In this document: piece after piece, positions 25,636-34,383 of the stretch
Layout of the letters: every line of letters begins with the position of its first letter
How positions within the stretch are numbered: position 1 is the first letter of the stretch
Assembly: GCF_008806755.1 (NCBI RefSeq)
Contig: NZ_WAAU01000003.1
Location: forward strand, 117,411 to 181,410
Length of the DNA: 64,000 bases
Direction of reading: 5' to 3'
Origin: Tenacibaculum aiptasiae
GTDB lineage: Bacteria; Bacteroidota; Bacteroidia; Flavobacteriales; Flavobacteriaceae
Notes under the pieces: generated by a model
Told to the model about the DNA's origin: nothing
What the model saw: the letters and a program-made list of their open reading frames with translations, nothing else
Database searches by the model: none
Program-made: the position numbers and the translations under genes

Positions 25636-25667
25636 AAAAAGCCGATACAATTAAGTATCGGCTTTTT
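25636..25667. terminator. Bidirectional terminator between tatA and the YbjQ gene
   Basis: A 13-bp perfect stem (arms AAAAAGCCGATAC and GTATCGGCTTTTT) with a 6-nt loop carries A and T runs on both sides and serves the convergent genes. Confidence 0.92.
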
Positions 25668-25669
25668 GT

Positions 25670-25987
25670 TTATACCTTTATGGCTGTTCCAGAGGCGGTT
25701 ACCATTAGCATTCCACCATTGGGTCCTACAGTTTCATAGTCTAAATCTACACCAACTATAGCATTAGCTCCAAGAGCTTGAGCACGCTCTTGCATTTCTC
25801 TTAATGATGTGTCTTTTGCTTCTCGTAAGACTTTTTCATACGAACCAGAACGTCCACCAACTATATCTCTAATTCCTGCAAAGAAATCTTTTAAAATATT
25901 GGCTCCAATAATTGTTTCACCCGTAACAATTCCTAAATATTCTTTAGCTGGCTTATTTTCAATAGTATGTGTTGTTGATATAATCAT
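25670..25987 (-). CDS. YbjQ family (UPF0145) heavy-metal-binding-domain protein
   Basis: This 105-residue protein matches Ybj[41 protein letters not shown], followed by ALREMQERA-like and [17 protein letters not shown] segments. YbjQ forms a pentameric ring; no activity is established, and the 'heavy-metal-binding' label is weakly based. Its start lies 3 bp after the stop of the SPFH gene, so the two are co-transcribed and may work together at membranes. Confidence 0.92.
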   Translation of the reverse strand: MIISTTHTIENKPAKEYLGIVTGETIIGANILKDFFAGIRDIVGGRSGSYEKVLREAKDTSLREMQERAQALGANAIVGVDLDYETVGPNGGMLMVTASGTAIKV

Positions 25988-25990
25988 AAT

Positions 25991-26908
25991 TTATTCTGAT
26001 TTTTTATTTTTTTTCATGGCTTCACCAATTTGATTACTAGCTGTAAAACTAGCTACCATGTCATTTAACATTTGACTTCCTGCTTGTGGTGAATTTGGTA
26101 ATAATATTAAGTTACTGTTAGTTTCCCCACCAATAGACTGTAATGTATCATAATGTTGCGTTACAACGATTAAAGCAGATGCTTCCTGACTATTGATACC
26201 AACTTTGTTTAAAACTTCTACAGACTCTTCTAATCCACGCGCAATTTCACGTCTTTGATCTGCAATACCTTGTCCTTGTAAACGCTTACTTTCAGCTTCA
26301 GCTTTTGCCTTTTCTACAATTAAAATACGTTGCGCATCTCCTTCGTATTGTGCAGCTACCTTTTCACGTTCAGCAGCATTAATTCGGTTCATAGCTTCTT
26401 TTACTTGAGCATCTGGATCAATATCTGTTACTAAAGTTTTGATAATATCGTAACCATATTCCATCATTGCATCATTTAATTCAGCTTTTACAGCAATTGC
26501 AATATCATCTTTCTTTACAAATACGTCATCTAAGCGCATTTTAGGAACTTCTGCACGTACCACATCAAAAACATAAGAAGTAATCTGATCGTGAGGATAA
26601 TCTAGCTTATAGAATGCTTCATACACCTTATCTCTAATAACTTTATATTGAACAGATACTTTTAATTTTACGAATACATCATCTAGAGTTTTTGTTTCTA
26701 CAATAACATCTAATTGTTGAATTTTTAAACTCAATTTTCCAGCAATTCTATCAACTAAAGGAATCTTTAAATGTAAACCTGAGTGTCTGATACTGTGAAA
26801 TTTACCGAATCTTTCGATAATACCAGCGGTTTGCTGTTTTATAATAAAGAAAGAAGAAAGAAAGATTATAATTCCGAAGAATATAACCGGATACATGAAA
26901 ATAGGCAT
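25991..26908 (-). CDS. SPFH/Band 7 (stomatin/prohibitin-like) membrane protein
   Basis: This 305-residue protein has an N-terminal transmembrane segment (residues 4-23) and an SPFH domain: TAGIIERFGKFHSIRHSGLHLKIPLVDRI, then TKTLDDVFVKLKVSVQYKV and the VKEAMNRINAAEREKVAAQ coiled region, and a long heptad-like helix (KAKAEAESKRLQGQGIADQR). It is probably a ring-forming scaffold on the cytoplasmic face of the inner membrane, of the slipin or SPFH1 type. It is in one operon with the YbjQ gene. Confidence 0.93.
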   Translation of the reverse strand: MPIFMYPVIFFGIIIFLSSFFIIKQQTAGIIERFGKFHSIRHSGLHLKIPLVDRIAGKLSLKIQQLDVIVETKTLDDVFVKLKVSVQYKVIRDKVYEAFYKLDYPHDQITSYVFDVVRAEVPKMRLDDVFVKKDDIAIAVKAELNDAMMEYGYDIIKTLVTDIDPDAQVKEAMNRINAAEREKVAAQYEGDAQRILIVEKAKAEAESKRLQGQGIADQRREIARGLEESVEVLNKVGINSQEASALIVVTQHYDTLQSIGGETNSNLILLPNSPQAGSQMLNDMVASFTASNQIGEAMKKNKKSE

Positions 26909-27035
26909 GATTTTAATTTTTAATAGTTAGTAATTTTTCTTTAAATATATAGCTTATATATGTTATAAGACGCATTTTTAAGAAAATGTTACAACTAGAT
27001 ACAGAGATGAATTATATTTGCTAAAAATCAATTAT

Positions 27036-27434
27036 ATGGAACTAATACAAACACACGCCACCGAAATTTTAATATTACTTTTTTTAACAGTTACTTTTTT
27101 ACAATCTGGAATAGATAAAGTAAACGATTGGAATGGTAATCTTTCTTTTATCAAAGACCATTTTAAAAATTCACCTTTAAAAAATTCTGTACCTCTTCTG
27201 TTAGCTATAATTTTAGTGATGGAAATTTTAGCAGGTGCTTTTATGCTTGTTGGTATTTTTAATTTAGCAACAACAGGTGCAAAAGATTTAGCTTTATTAG
27301 GAATTGAATTAGCAGCATTGTCTTTAATATTTTTATTAATAGGCCAACGTTTAGCAAAAGATTATGCAGGTGCGATGACTTTAGCAGTTTACTTCATAAT
27401 TGCAATTTTTGGTGTTTATATTTTAAATAGTTAA
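27036..27434 (+). CDS. DoxX-like four-helix membrane protein
   Basis: This 132-residue protein has four hydrophobic helices and the DoxX-like FLQSGIDKVNDWNGNLSFIKDHF segment after the first one. DoxX proteins are quinone- or thiosulfate-oxidation associated in archaea; in bacteria their roles vary and are mostly unknown. The start at 27036 (MELIQTHATEILILL) is preferred to a TTG 18 bp upstream. It is followed by a strong terminator. Confidence 0.85.
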   Translation: MELIQTHATEILILLFLTVTFLQSGIDKVNDWNGNLSFIKDHFKNSPLKNSVPLLLAIILVMEILAGAFMLVGIFNLATTGAKDLALLGIELAALSLIFLLIGQRLAKDYAGAMTLAVYFIIAIFGVYILNS

Positions 27435-27473
27435 AATTTATGATTATATTTTAATAATAAAAATAATTTATTA

Positions 27474-27509
27474 AAAAACCTCTTAAAACGTAAGTTTTAA
27501 GAGGTTTTT
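27474..27509 (+). terminator. Terminator after the DoxX-like gene
   Basis: A perfect 16-bp stem (27474-27489 with 27494-27509) closed by a GTAA (GNRA-type) loop, with flanking A/T runs; it may also serve the convergent methyltransferase gene. Confidence 0.92.
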
Positions 27510-27576
27510 ATTTTTAATCAAGGTGTTTTATTGTTATTTATATTTACTATCCTTAAATAGTCTTTAAAATAGTTTT

Positions 27577-28434
27577 TTACTTGTTTTTTATGATATATAT
27601 CAAAGATGAGTACTCTCCATTCTTTTTTGCTTTCAAATTTGATTTTAAACCAACAAAAAATGCTTTAACAGTTTTACTTTTTTTGTTTTTGTATTTTTCT
27701 GATAATAATGAAACATAAAAAGAATCAAACTTCATAGGAAGTATTTTTTCAACATTCATGTTTATGTTAGAAAATATTTTTTGAATAGAGTTTTTAGAAA
27801 AATGCCACAAGTGTCTTGGAACATCATAAGCTGCCCAAAATTCTTTATAATAATCAGCATCGTAACTTTTGTAATTAGGAACAGCTATTATTAATACACC
27901 ATTAGGTTTTAATAATTTTTTTAATTGATTCGTGTATTCTACTAAATTTGGAATATGTTCTAAAACATGCCACAAAGTAATTACATCAAAACTAGTATTT
28001 TTTATCTCTGTGATTTCTTTATGTAGTTTAATTGATTTTTCTTCTGCAATTTTACGAGCCTTATCTGAAGGTTCTACTCCTTTTATCTCCCAATTATTTT
28101 CTTTACATACTTTTAAAAAATCTCCAGTACCTGCTCCAACATCTAAAATTGTTTTTGATTCGGTATTGAATGAATTAATTAATTTTAATTTTTTCTTTAG
28201 TGTATAGTTTTTTACTAACTGATATATTTTATCTATAAATCCTTTTTTGCTATCGGTATGTGAAATGTACTCTTCGCTTAAATAGTATGTTTCTAAATTT
28301 GATGGAACAGGAGAGGTTACTAACATGTCATATTCTTCATTAAGCATTACCTCGTAACTTTCTTTTGAAACTGTGTAATCAATACAATTTAAAAAAGGTT
28401 TTAAATCTTTATACAACTCTTTTTTGTTATTCAA
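27577..28434 (-). CDS. Class I SAM-dependent methyltransferase
   Basis: This 285-residue protein has an N-terminal region with a SYEVMLNEEYDMLVTSPVPSN stretch and then a Rossmann methyltransferase domain of the Methyltransf_23 type: TILDVGAGTGDFLKVC at about residues 95-110, the acidic VEPSDKARKIAEEK strand, SFDVITLWHVLEHIPN at about 150-165, and LLKPNGVLIIAVPN. Flavobacterial homologues in this position act on unknown substrates; a lipid, polysaccharide or ubiquinone-like acceptor is possible. It is followed by the parS-like/terminator interval on its upstream side and is on the same strand as mnmG. Confidence 0.88.
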   Translation of the reverse strand: MNNKKELYKDLKPFLNCIDYTVSKESYEVMLNEEYDMLVTSPVPSNLETYYLSEEYISHTDSKKGFIDKIYQLVKNYTLKKKLKLINSFNTESKTILDVGAGTGDFLKVCKENNWEIKGVEPSDKARKIAEEKSIKLHKEITEIKNTSFDVITLWHVLEHIPNLVEYTNQLKKLLKPNGVLIIAVPNYKSYDADYYKEFWAAYDVPRHLWHFSKNSIQKIFSNINMNVEKILPMKFDSFYVSLLSEKYKNKKSKTVKAFFVGLKSNLKAKKNGEYSSLIYIIKNK

Positions 28435-28455
28435 GTTTTATATTTTTTTGATATT

Positions 28456-28469
28456 GTTCCATGTGGAAC
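28456..28469. promoter_or_regulatory. parS-like 14-mer, copy 1 (GTTCCATGTGGAAC)
   Basis: The sequence has the arms GTTCCA and TGGAAC around TG and is the reverse complement of copy 2. It resembles the chromosomal parS site TGTTNCACGTGAAACA bound by ParB. It lies between the methyltransferase and mnmG genes. Confidence 0.5.
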
Positions 28470-28510
28470 GTAAGTTTAATTATTTGCAATATTACGTAAA
28501 AAGAAAAAAC

Positions 28511-28524
28511 GTTCCACATGGAAC
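28511..28524. promoter_or_regulatory. parS-like 14-mer, copy 2 (GTTCCACATGGAAC), in a terminator-like hairpin
   Basis: The arms are the same as in copy 1. The flanks extend the dyad to AAAACGTTCC/GGAACGTTTT (28507-28528), and on the minus strand a T run follows. It can therefore act as the mnmG terminator and as a ParB-type site. Copies 1 and 2 face each other 41 bp apart and could also pair as a 16-bp inverted repeat. Confidence 0.5.
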
Positions 28525-28544
28525 GTTTTATTTTTAGTTATATT

Positions 28545-30422
28545 TTATCTACCCATATAAACTAATAGAACTGATATGTCGCTTGGAGATACTCCACTTA
28601 TTCTACTAGCTTGAGAAATTGATGTTGGTTGGATTTTAGATAATTTTTCTCTTGCTTCAAATGATAAAGATTTTACTTTGCTGTAATCAAAACTAGAAGG
28701 TATTGGAACATTTTCTAATCTGTTTAATTTGTCAGCATTATTTTTTTCTTTCTCTATATATCCAGAATATTTTAAATGTATTTCTACTTGCTCTATAATT
28801 TCAGAATCGATATTGTTTTCTGTAAAATAATTTTCAAGCTTTGCAATCGATTTAAAATCGTTAATACTTAATTGAGGTCTAGCAGCAATTTTAAAAAGCT
28901 TCATTGATTGGTTGATTAAAGTTAAACCTTTGCTTTCTAAAATTGGATTGATTTCTTCTTTCTTTACACTTAAGTTTTCTAAGAAATTAATAACATCTTT
29001 AGTTTTTCTTCTCTTCTCTTCTACTCTATCCATTCTCTCTTGAGAAGCTAAACCTAATTGAAATGATTTTTCTGTTAAACGTAAATCAGCGTTATCTTGT
29101 CTTAAAAGAGTTCTGTATTCTGCTCTTGAAGTAAACATACGATAAGGCTCTTCTGTTCCTTTAGTAATTAAATCGTCAATTAAAACTCCAATATAAGCTT
29201 CACTTCTTTTTAAAATAAATGGCTCTTTGTTTTGAATTTTAAGAGCGGCATTTACTCCTGCCATTAATCCTTGAGCAGCTGCTTCTTCGTACCCTGTAGT
29301 TCCGTTTATTTGCCCAGCAAAAAATAAGTTCTCAATTAACTTAGTTTCTAAGTTGTGTTTTAATTGTGTTGGAGGAAAGTAATCGTATTCTATAGCGTAA
29401 CCATAACGTAAGAATTTTACATTCTCAAAACCTTCGATAGATCGTATAGCTTTATCTTGAATATCTTCAGGTAAAGAAGTTGAAAAACCATTTACATATA
29501 TTTCAACTGTGTTCCATCCTTCTGGTTCAACAAATATTTGGTGACGTTCTTTTTCTGCAAAACGATTAATCTTATCTTCTACAGATGGACAATAACGAGG
29601 TCCTGTAGATTTAATTCTTCCGTTAAACATTGGAGACCGATCAAAACCTTCTCTAAGTAAATCGTGTACTTTAGGGTTAGTATAAGTTAAATAACAAGAA
29701 CGTTGTTTAGTTAATGTTTTTGTTATTGGTAAATAAGAGAATTTCTCAGGATTATCATCTCCTGGTTGCTCTGTCATTTTAGTATAATCTAAAGATCGTC
29801 CATCAACTCTTGGAGGTGTTCCAGTTTTCATTCTTCCAGATTCAAATCCTTTAGAAACTAAATCTTCTGTTATTCCTGTAGAAGAACCTTCTCCAGCTCT
29901 TCCTCCACCAAATGTTTTATCCCCTATATGAATTAAACCATTTAAAAAAGTTCCTGCTGTTACAATGACTGTTTTAGCTTTTATGTGTAATCCTAATACG
30001 GTTTTTACTCCTACAATTTTATCTCCTTCAAAGATTAAACCGTTTACAGAATCTTGATAGAAATCTAAATTATCAGTTTGCTCAAGCATGGTTCTCCAAC
30101 ACTCTGCAAATTGCATTCTATCAGATTGAGCTCTTGGACTCCACATAGCAGGTCCTTTCGATTTATTTAGCATTTTAAATTGTATAGCTGTCTTGTCGGT
30201 TACAATAGCGCTATAACCTCCTAATGCATCAATTTCACGAACTATTTGTCCTTTAGCAATTCCACCCATAGCAGGGTTACAACTCATTTGAGCTATGTTT
30301 TGCAAGTTCATTGTAATTAGAAGTGTGTGTGCACCCATGTTTGCACTTGCGGCTGCAGCTTCACTTCCAGCATGTCCTCCTCCTACTACAATTACATCGT
30401 ATGTTGTATTAAATAAACTCAT
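28545..30422 (-). CDS. mnmG: tRNA uridine 5-carboxymethylaminomethyl modification enzyme MnmG (GidA)
   Basis: This 625-residue FAD enzyme works with MnmE to make cmnm5U at the wobble position of tRNAs reading split boxes. Visible are the FAD motif VIVVGGGHAGSEAAAAS at residues 11-27, the GidA signature CNPAMGGIAKGQIVREIDALGG, the second signature GQINGTTGYEEAAAQGLMAGVNAAL, TSRAEYRTLLRQDNADLRLT and the C-terminal helical domain that binds MnmE. Length is normal. In many bacteria gidA lies beside the replication origin or parAB. Here it is flanked by parS-like sites and followed by ybeY upstream in the same direction. Confidence 0.97.
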   Translation of the reverse strand: MSLFNTTYDVIVVGGGHAGSEAAAASANMGAHTLLITMNLQNIAQMSCNPAMGGIAKGQIVREIDALGGYSAIVTDKTAIQFKMLNKSKGPAMWSPRAQSDRMQFAECWRTMLEQTDNLDFYQDSVNGLIFEGDKIVGVKTVLGLHIKAKTVIVTAGTFLNGLIHIGDKTFGGGRAGEGSSTGITEDLVSKGFESGRMKTGTPPRVDGRSLDYTKMTEQPGDDNPEKFSYLPITKTLTKQRSCYLTYTNPKVHDLLREGFDRSPMFNGRIKSTGPRYCPSVEDKINRFAEKERHQIFVEPEGWNTVEIYVNGFSTSLPEDIQDKAIRSIEGFENVKFLRYGYAIEYDYFPPTQLKHNLETKLIENLFFAGQINGTTGYEEAAAQGLMAGVNAALKIQNKEPFILKRSEAYIGVLIDDLITKGTEEPYRMFTSRAEYRTLLRQDNADLRLTEKSFQLGLASQERMDRVEEKRRKTKDVINFLENLSVKKEEINPILESKGLTLINQSMKLFKIAARPQLSINDFKSIAKLENYFTENNIDSEIIEQVEIHLKYSGYIEKEKNNADKLNRLENVPIPSSFDYSKVKSLSFEAREKLSKIQPTSISQASRISGVSPSDISVLLVYMGR

Positions 30423-30432
30423 TTTATATTCA

Positions 30433-30446
30433 GTTCCACGTGGAAC
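30433..30446. promoter_or_regulatory. parS-like perfect palindrome GTTCCACGTGGAAC
   Basis: This is a perfect 14-bp palindrome with the CACGTG core of the canonical parS site and no T run on either side, so it is not a terminator. It sits in the 28-bp gap between ybeY and mnmG. Confidence 0.6.
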
Positions 30447-30450
30447 GGTT

Positions 30451-30867
30451 TTAATTATTTTCTAATTTCTTTAAACAGTCGTTTTCTTTATTTCGCATAA
30501 TTTCTTTCTCTTCTTTTGTTTTATCCTTGTATTTCATGTAGTGCAAAATACCATGAATAATTACTCGGTGTAATTCGTTTTCAAAAGAAGTTTTAAATAA
30601 GTCAGCGTTTTCTTTTACGCGTTCTACTGAGATAAAAATATCTCCACCAACTAATTTACCAAGTGTGTAGTCGAAACTAATTATATCAGTAAAAGTATCG
30701 TGTTGTAAAAACTCAACGTTTATTTTGTGTAAATAAGAATCGTCACAAAATATATAGTTTACTTCGCCTAATTCAAAGCCTTCTTCTTCTATGCAGCTCT
30801 GAATCCATTTAGAAGTTTTTTCTTCGCTTTCTAACTGAAAATTGGTTTCGTAATTAAAGTCAATCAT
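30451..30867 (-). CDS. ybeY: Endoribonuclease YbeY (rRNA maturation factor)
   Basis: This 138-residue metallo-RNase processes 16S rRNA and takes part in ribosome quality control. The zinc motif reads HRVIIHGILHYMKYKDKT: the usual His-x3-His is followed by Asp where most YbeY proteins have a third His, as in other Bacteroidota. It is followed by EEKEIMRNKENDCL, typical for the family C-terminus. An early FCDDSYLHKINVEFLQHDTFTDIISF segment matches the 'LN..YR..D..TDVLSFP' region. It is 28 bp upstream of mnmG in the same operon. Confidence 0.93.
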   Translation of the reverse strand: MIDFNYETNFQLESEEKTSKWIQSCIEEEGFELGEVNYIFCDDSYLHKINVEFLQHDTFTDIISFDYTLGKLVGGDIFISVERVKENADLFKTSFENELHRVIIHGILHYMKYKDKTKEEKEIMRNKENDCLKKLENN

Positions 30868-30958
30868 TCTTTATTTATCAGGATAATTAATTTATTAATT
30901 AAGTAATAAATCAATTTAATAAATAAAAAGTATTGTTTTAAATACTAAATTGACTCTA

Positions 30959-33900
30959 TTACTTTTCGTTTTTAGGAAGGCTAAAATACTCTTGAACCTT
31001 CTTTTTATAATTTTGGCGCAAAGGTAGTGATTGTCTGTTTAATATCTCTGTTTGGTTATAAAACAGCTTTTTGAATTTTAATTCTTTACTGGAACTATTA
31101 TTGAATTCTTGTAAGTTGGTGTTTGATTTTCGTTTCTTATCACGATTCTGTTCAAAGGTAGCTTTATCTAATTTTAGTAATTCATAGTTTAATCGTTGCA
31201 TTCTGTTAATGCTTTGTTGCGTAAAACCTTTTTCTAAAATTTCATTTTCTAACTGCTCCATTTCTTTTAAAGCTTGCTTAGCTTTTCCATTTGAATCTTT
31301 ACCTTCTTTAATTGCGTTTTCTAATTGTTGTCTTAGTTCAGATTGTTCTTTATAAATTTGAAATAATTCACCATCTAAACCTTCGCCTTGTTCTCCGTTT
31401 TTACCTTCTTTTTTGCCTTTATCTCCACCCTTCTTTCCGTCTTTTCCATCTTTAGGTTTTCCTTGATTTTTCTTTTTCATACCATTCTTCATCTTTTCCA
31501 TTAATTCATTTTGTTTTTGAATAATGTCTGGTAAGCTAAAAGATTTACCTTTCCCCTTTCCTTTTCCGCTACCAGGTAATGGATTTTGCATAGCGTCTAA
31601 AGCATTACTTAACATGTCTGCTAATGTGTTTGCAGAAGTCATTACATAGCGTTGATTTGAAATACCATTTCTAAATTTGTTGTCAGCAAAGTTTTCTAAT
31701 GATTGGTCTAAGTTGTAATGAGCTAATGCAAGTTGATCTTGAACCTTAGAAGATATCTTTGGAGATTTCATTGATAATACAAATAAGCTATCATCTATGT
31801 GCTCAAAATAAGTTTTAAGTAGATGCTGTTTTTGTAAGTTCTTACCAAAGTTTGGGTGTGATGAATTAGTGCTTGAAAAAATATTCATTAGTCTTTCTTG
31901 GTTAAAAGAAAATGTAATTAAGTTTTCTAATACCTGACGTAAACCTTCCATGTTTTCTTGTTCCATATCGGCGCTCATTTGTTGCATTGAGTCTTGCATT
32001 TTTTGACTCATTTCTTTCATCTTTTTAGCAGCCTTTTTTTGATTTTCTTTTGCCTCTTGTTGTTTTCCGTTATCTAATTTTTTATCTGCGTTATTTAATT
32101 CTTTTTGTATTTCTTCAGAAGGCTTTTCTAAAGATGGAAGTTTCATAGGAGCTTTTAATTTATTGTTATCTTTTTTTAATTCATCAAGATCTTTTTTAAT
32201 CTTTTGAAACTCCTTATTGATTTTGTTTTGCTCTTCTTTTGTAGCTTCTTTCTTATTAAGCTCTTCTTGCTTTTTAGCTAAATCGTTTATGTCGTCAGCA
32301 ATTTTTTGCATCTTTTGTTCAACATAATAACGTTTGGTCATTTCCAAAATACGTTCTAAACTTTTTTCTTGTTGCTTATTTTGTTCTGCTAATTCTTTTG
32401 TTTTTTTAATTAGCTCTTCCTTGTTAAGCTTCTCTGCAAGCTTCTTTAATTCATCTAATAGCTTTTGTTGTTTCTCTAATTTCTTTAGCTCTTCTATTCT
32501 CTTTTTTAAGTCTTCTTTTTTCTCTTGAAGTGTTTCGTTTTTCTCTTTTTTCTCAGAGAAATTCTCTTGTAATTTTTGAGCTTGACGTTGCATCATTTCT
32601 TTATACTGGTCTTGACGCTTAATTAAATTTTTAATTTTTTTCTGATCGTTCCAGTTAATATTCTTTTTGTTTTGTAGATCGAATTGAATCTTCTCTAATT
32701 CTTTTTTACTCTTTTCTTGCTTGCTTAAAGAATTTTCTAAATTCTGAATATAATTACGTTGTTCTTGTAATAATTCGTTTTCAATTTCATTAGATGTTTT
32801 CTGTCTATATGAAAACTTTCTACTAACAGCTTTTTTGCTTCCATTAATAATATCATTGTCAAAAACCTGAAAATACATTTCATAATTAACTCCTTCTTTT
32901 AAGTCTAATTTGTTTGGAAACTCAAAAAAGAAAGTCTGAATATTATTCTTGTTTATGTTTATTAAAGTGTTTTTAGAATCGCTAATATTGTTTTTATCAT
33001 AATACACCAACTCTAATTTTTTAAAGCCGTAGTCGTCTGAAATCTGTCCTACAAATTGAGCATTACCTCTACTAATACTATCTATGTTTGAATTCACATT
33101 TATAGTTGGAAATTCATCTTTAGTAACATCAATAGAAAACTGTAATTGTTCGTAATCTTTTAAATTTTTATTAGTAGTTGTTATCTGATAATTGATTGAT
33201 TCTTTTAATTGTTTATTCAATTGAAAAAGATCAGAGTTTTCTTTAGAAAAATTAAAACGTTTTTGATTTAGTAGTAAACTAACTGTATCGGTTTCAGTTG
33301 TTTTTACCTTCCATTGAACAATTGTTCCTTGTGGAACATTTATGTTTCCCGTGTTTTCAATCGTCTCATTTTTCTTTTTAGTATAAGCTGGATATTTTAA
33401 GTTTAAAGAGATGTTTTGAATAGATGGAGTGTTTATAACAGATAAATTAAATGTATTCGATTCAATACCGTTTGCGCTTGTATAAAAACTAATAGCCTCT
33501 TGAATTTCTACAAATGTGTAAGAAAAAAGACCGTTACCTTCATTCTCTAAATAATATTGTTGATTGTTGAAATGGATTTTAGCTTCTTGAGGAATCACCT
33601 CTCCTGTTGTTTGAATATATATAGTAATATCTTTTCCTTTAATTACATTTAAATCTTTAGAAGTTAAATTAAAATAAAAAGGAGCTGGAGGTGTATAAGC
33701 AACAGAATGATTTACCATACGATTAAAACTCTGTGAAAGTTTACTTGTTGTTCCAGTCAAAAAAGTAAAGCCCCAAATTAAAAGAGGAATTAAAGCGTAC
33801 TTTAAATACTTTTTATTCTTTTTAAAGTCTATTGCTTTATTAAAAGAAATAGGTTGTAATACACTTGATTTTTGTTCTATACTAGCTAATAATAAATCTG

Positions 33901-34261
33901 AATTATCGCTATTTTCTTTTAATTGAAGTACGTTTAAAAGTTTGTCTTTAACTTCAGGAAAATGATTTCCGATAATTTTTGAAGCATCTTCAAAAGAAAT
34001 TCCTTTTTGTAAACCAGTAATTTTAAAAATAGGAAAGCAAATAAAACGGAAAAATAGAAATAGTTCTACAGCAATAAATAGCCAAAATAAAATGGTTCTT
34101 GCATTAGGTTTAAGCCATAAAAAGTATTCAATGAATAGGGTAAAGAAAAGATATATTAACCCTAAAGAAACAAATAGTATGCTTCCTCTTATTAATTCAT
34201 TTGTGTAGTATTTTTTACTAAATTGTAGTAACTTCTGTTCTATTATATTAAATTTCTCCAT
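30959..34261 (-). CDS. DUF4175 family protein, large membrane-anchored coiled coil
   Basis: This 1100-residue protein has two adjacent hydrophobic segments at about residues 25-45 and 53-75 and a third near 152-170, then an Ig-like beta region (about 180-500) and a long Lys/Glu/Gln-rich coiled coil (about 500-780). A Gly-Lys-rich low-complexity stretch (GKGKGKS, then KPKDGKDGKKGG) at about 920-985 precedes a helical C-terminus. This layout matches DUF4175 of Bacteroidota. Its function is unknown; the N-terminus in the membrane with a large outer coiled coil suggests a periplasmic structural or scaffold role. It is upstream of ybeY and mnmG on the same strand with a 91-bp gap. Confidence 0.88.
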   Translation of the reverse strand: MEKFNIIEQKLLQFSKKYYTNELIRGSILFVSLGLIYLFFTLFIEYFLWLKPNARTILFWLFIAVELFLFFRFICFPIFKITGLQKGISFEDASKIIGNHFPEVKDKLLNVLQLKENSDNSDLLLASIEQKSSVLQPISFNKAIDFKKNKKYLKYALIPLLIWGFTFLTGTTSKLSQSFNRMVNHSVAYTPPAPFYFNLTSKDLNVIKGKDITIYIQTTGEVIPQEAKIHFNNQQYYLENEGNGLFSYTFVEIQEAISFYTSANGIESNTFNLSVINTPSIQNISLNLKYPAYTKKKNETIENTGNINVPQGTIVQWKVKTTETDTVSLLLNQKRFNFSKENSDLFQLNKQLKESINYQITTTNKNLKDYEQLQFSIDVTKDEFPTINVNSNIDSISRGNAQFVGQISDDYGFKKLELVYYDKNNISDSKNTLININKNNIQTFFFEFPNKLDLKEGVNYEMYFQVFDNDIINGSKKAVSRKFSYRQKTSNEIENELLQEQRNYIQNLENSLSKQEKSKKELEKIQFDLQNKKNINWNDQKKIKNLIKRQDQYKEMMQRQAQKLQENFSEKKEKNETLQEKKEDLKKRIEELKKLEKQQKLLDELKKLAEKLNKEELIKKTKELAEQNKQQEKSLERILEMTKRYYVEQKMQKIADDINDLAKKQEELNKKEATKEEQNKINKEFQKIKKDLDELKKDNNKLKAPMKLPSLEKPSEEIQKELNNADKKLDNGKQQEAKENQKKAAKKMKEMSQKMQDSMQQMSADMEQENMEGLRQVLENLITFSFNQERLMNIFSSTNSSHPNFGKNLQKQHLLKTYFEHIDDSLFVLSMKSPKISSKVQDQLALAHYNLDQSLENFADNKFRNGISNQRYVMTSANTLADMLSNALDAMQNPLPGSGKGKGKGKSFSLPDIIQKQNELMEKMKNGMKKKNQGKPKDGKDGKKGGDKGKKEGKNGEQGEGLDGELFQIYKEQSELRQQLENAIKEGKDSNGKAKQALKEMEQLENEILEKGFTQQSINRMQRLNYELLKLDKATFEQNRDKKRKSNTNLQEFNNSSSKELKFKKLFYNQTEILNRQSLPLRQNYKKKVQEYFSLPKNEK

Positions 34262-34383
34262 ATCAACTATAAAAGTACTATTTTTAAAAGTAAATTATTG
34301 TTAAAGATATGTGTAAGAAAATACCATTAATAGCTACTAAAGCCTTGAAATAATTATTTTTTAAAAAATTAAATACGTTAAAC

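Noticed and set aside
25420-25650. Leftward frame of 76 codons opposite tatA
   Set aside because: It is the reverse reading of tatA, including the terminator; TatA features on the plus strand are unmistakable.
30868-30958. A/T-rich 91-bp gap between ybeY and the DUF4175 gene with TTAATTAATTT-like repeats
   Set aside because: Short AT-rich repeats of this kind are expected by chance at this base composition; no gene or hairpin of note.
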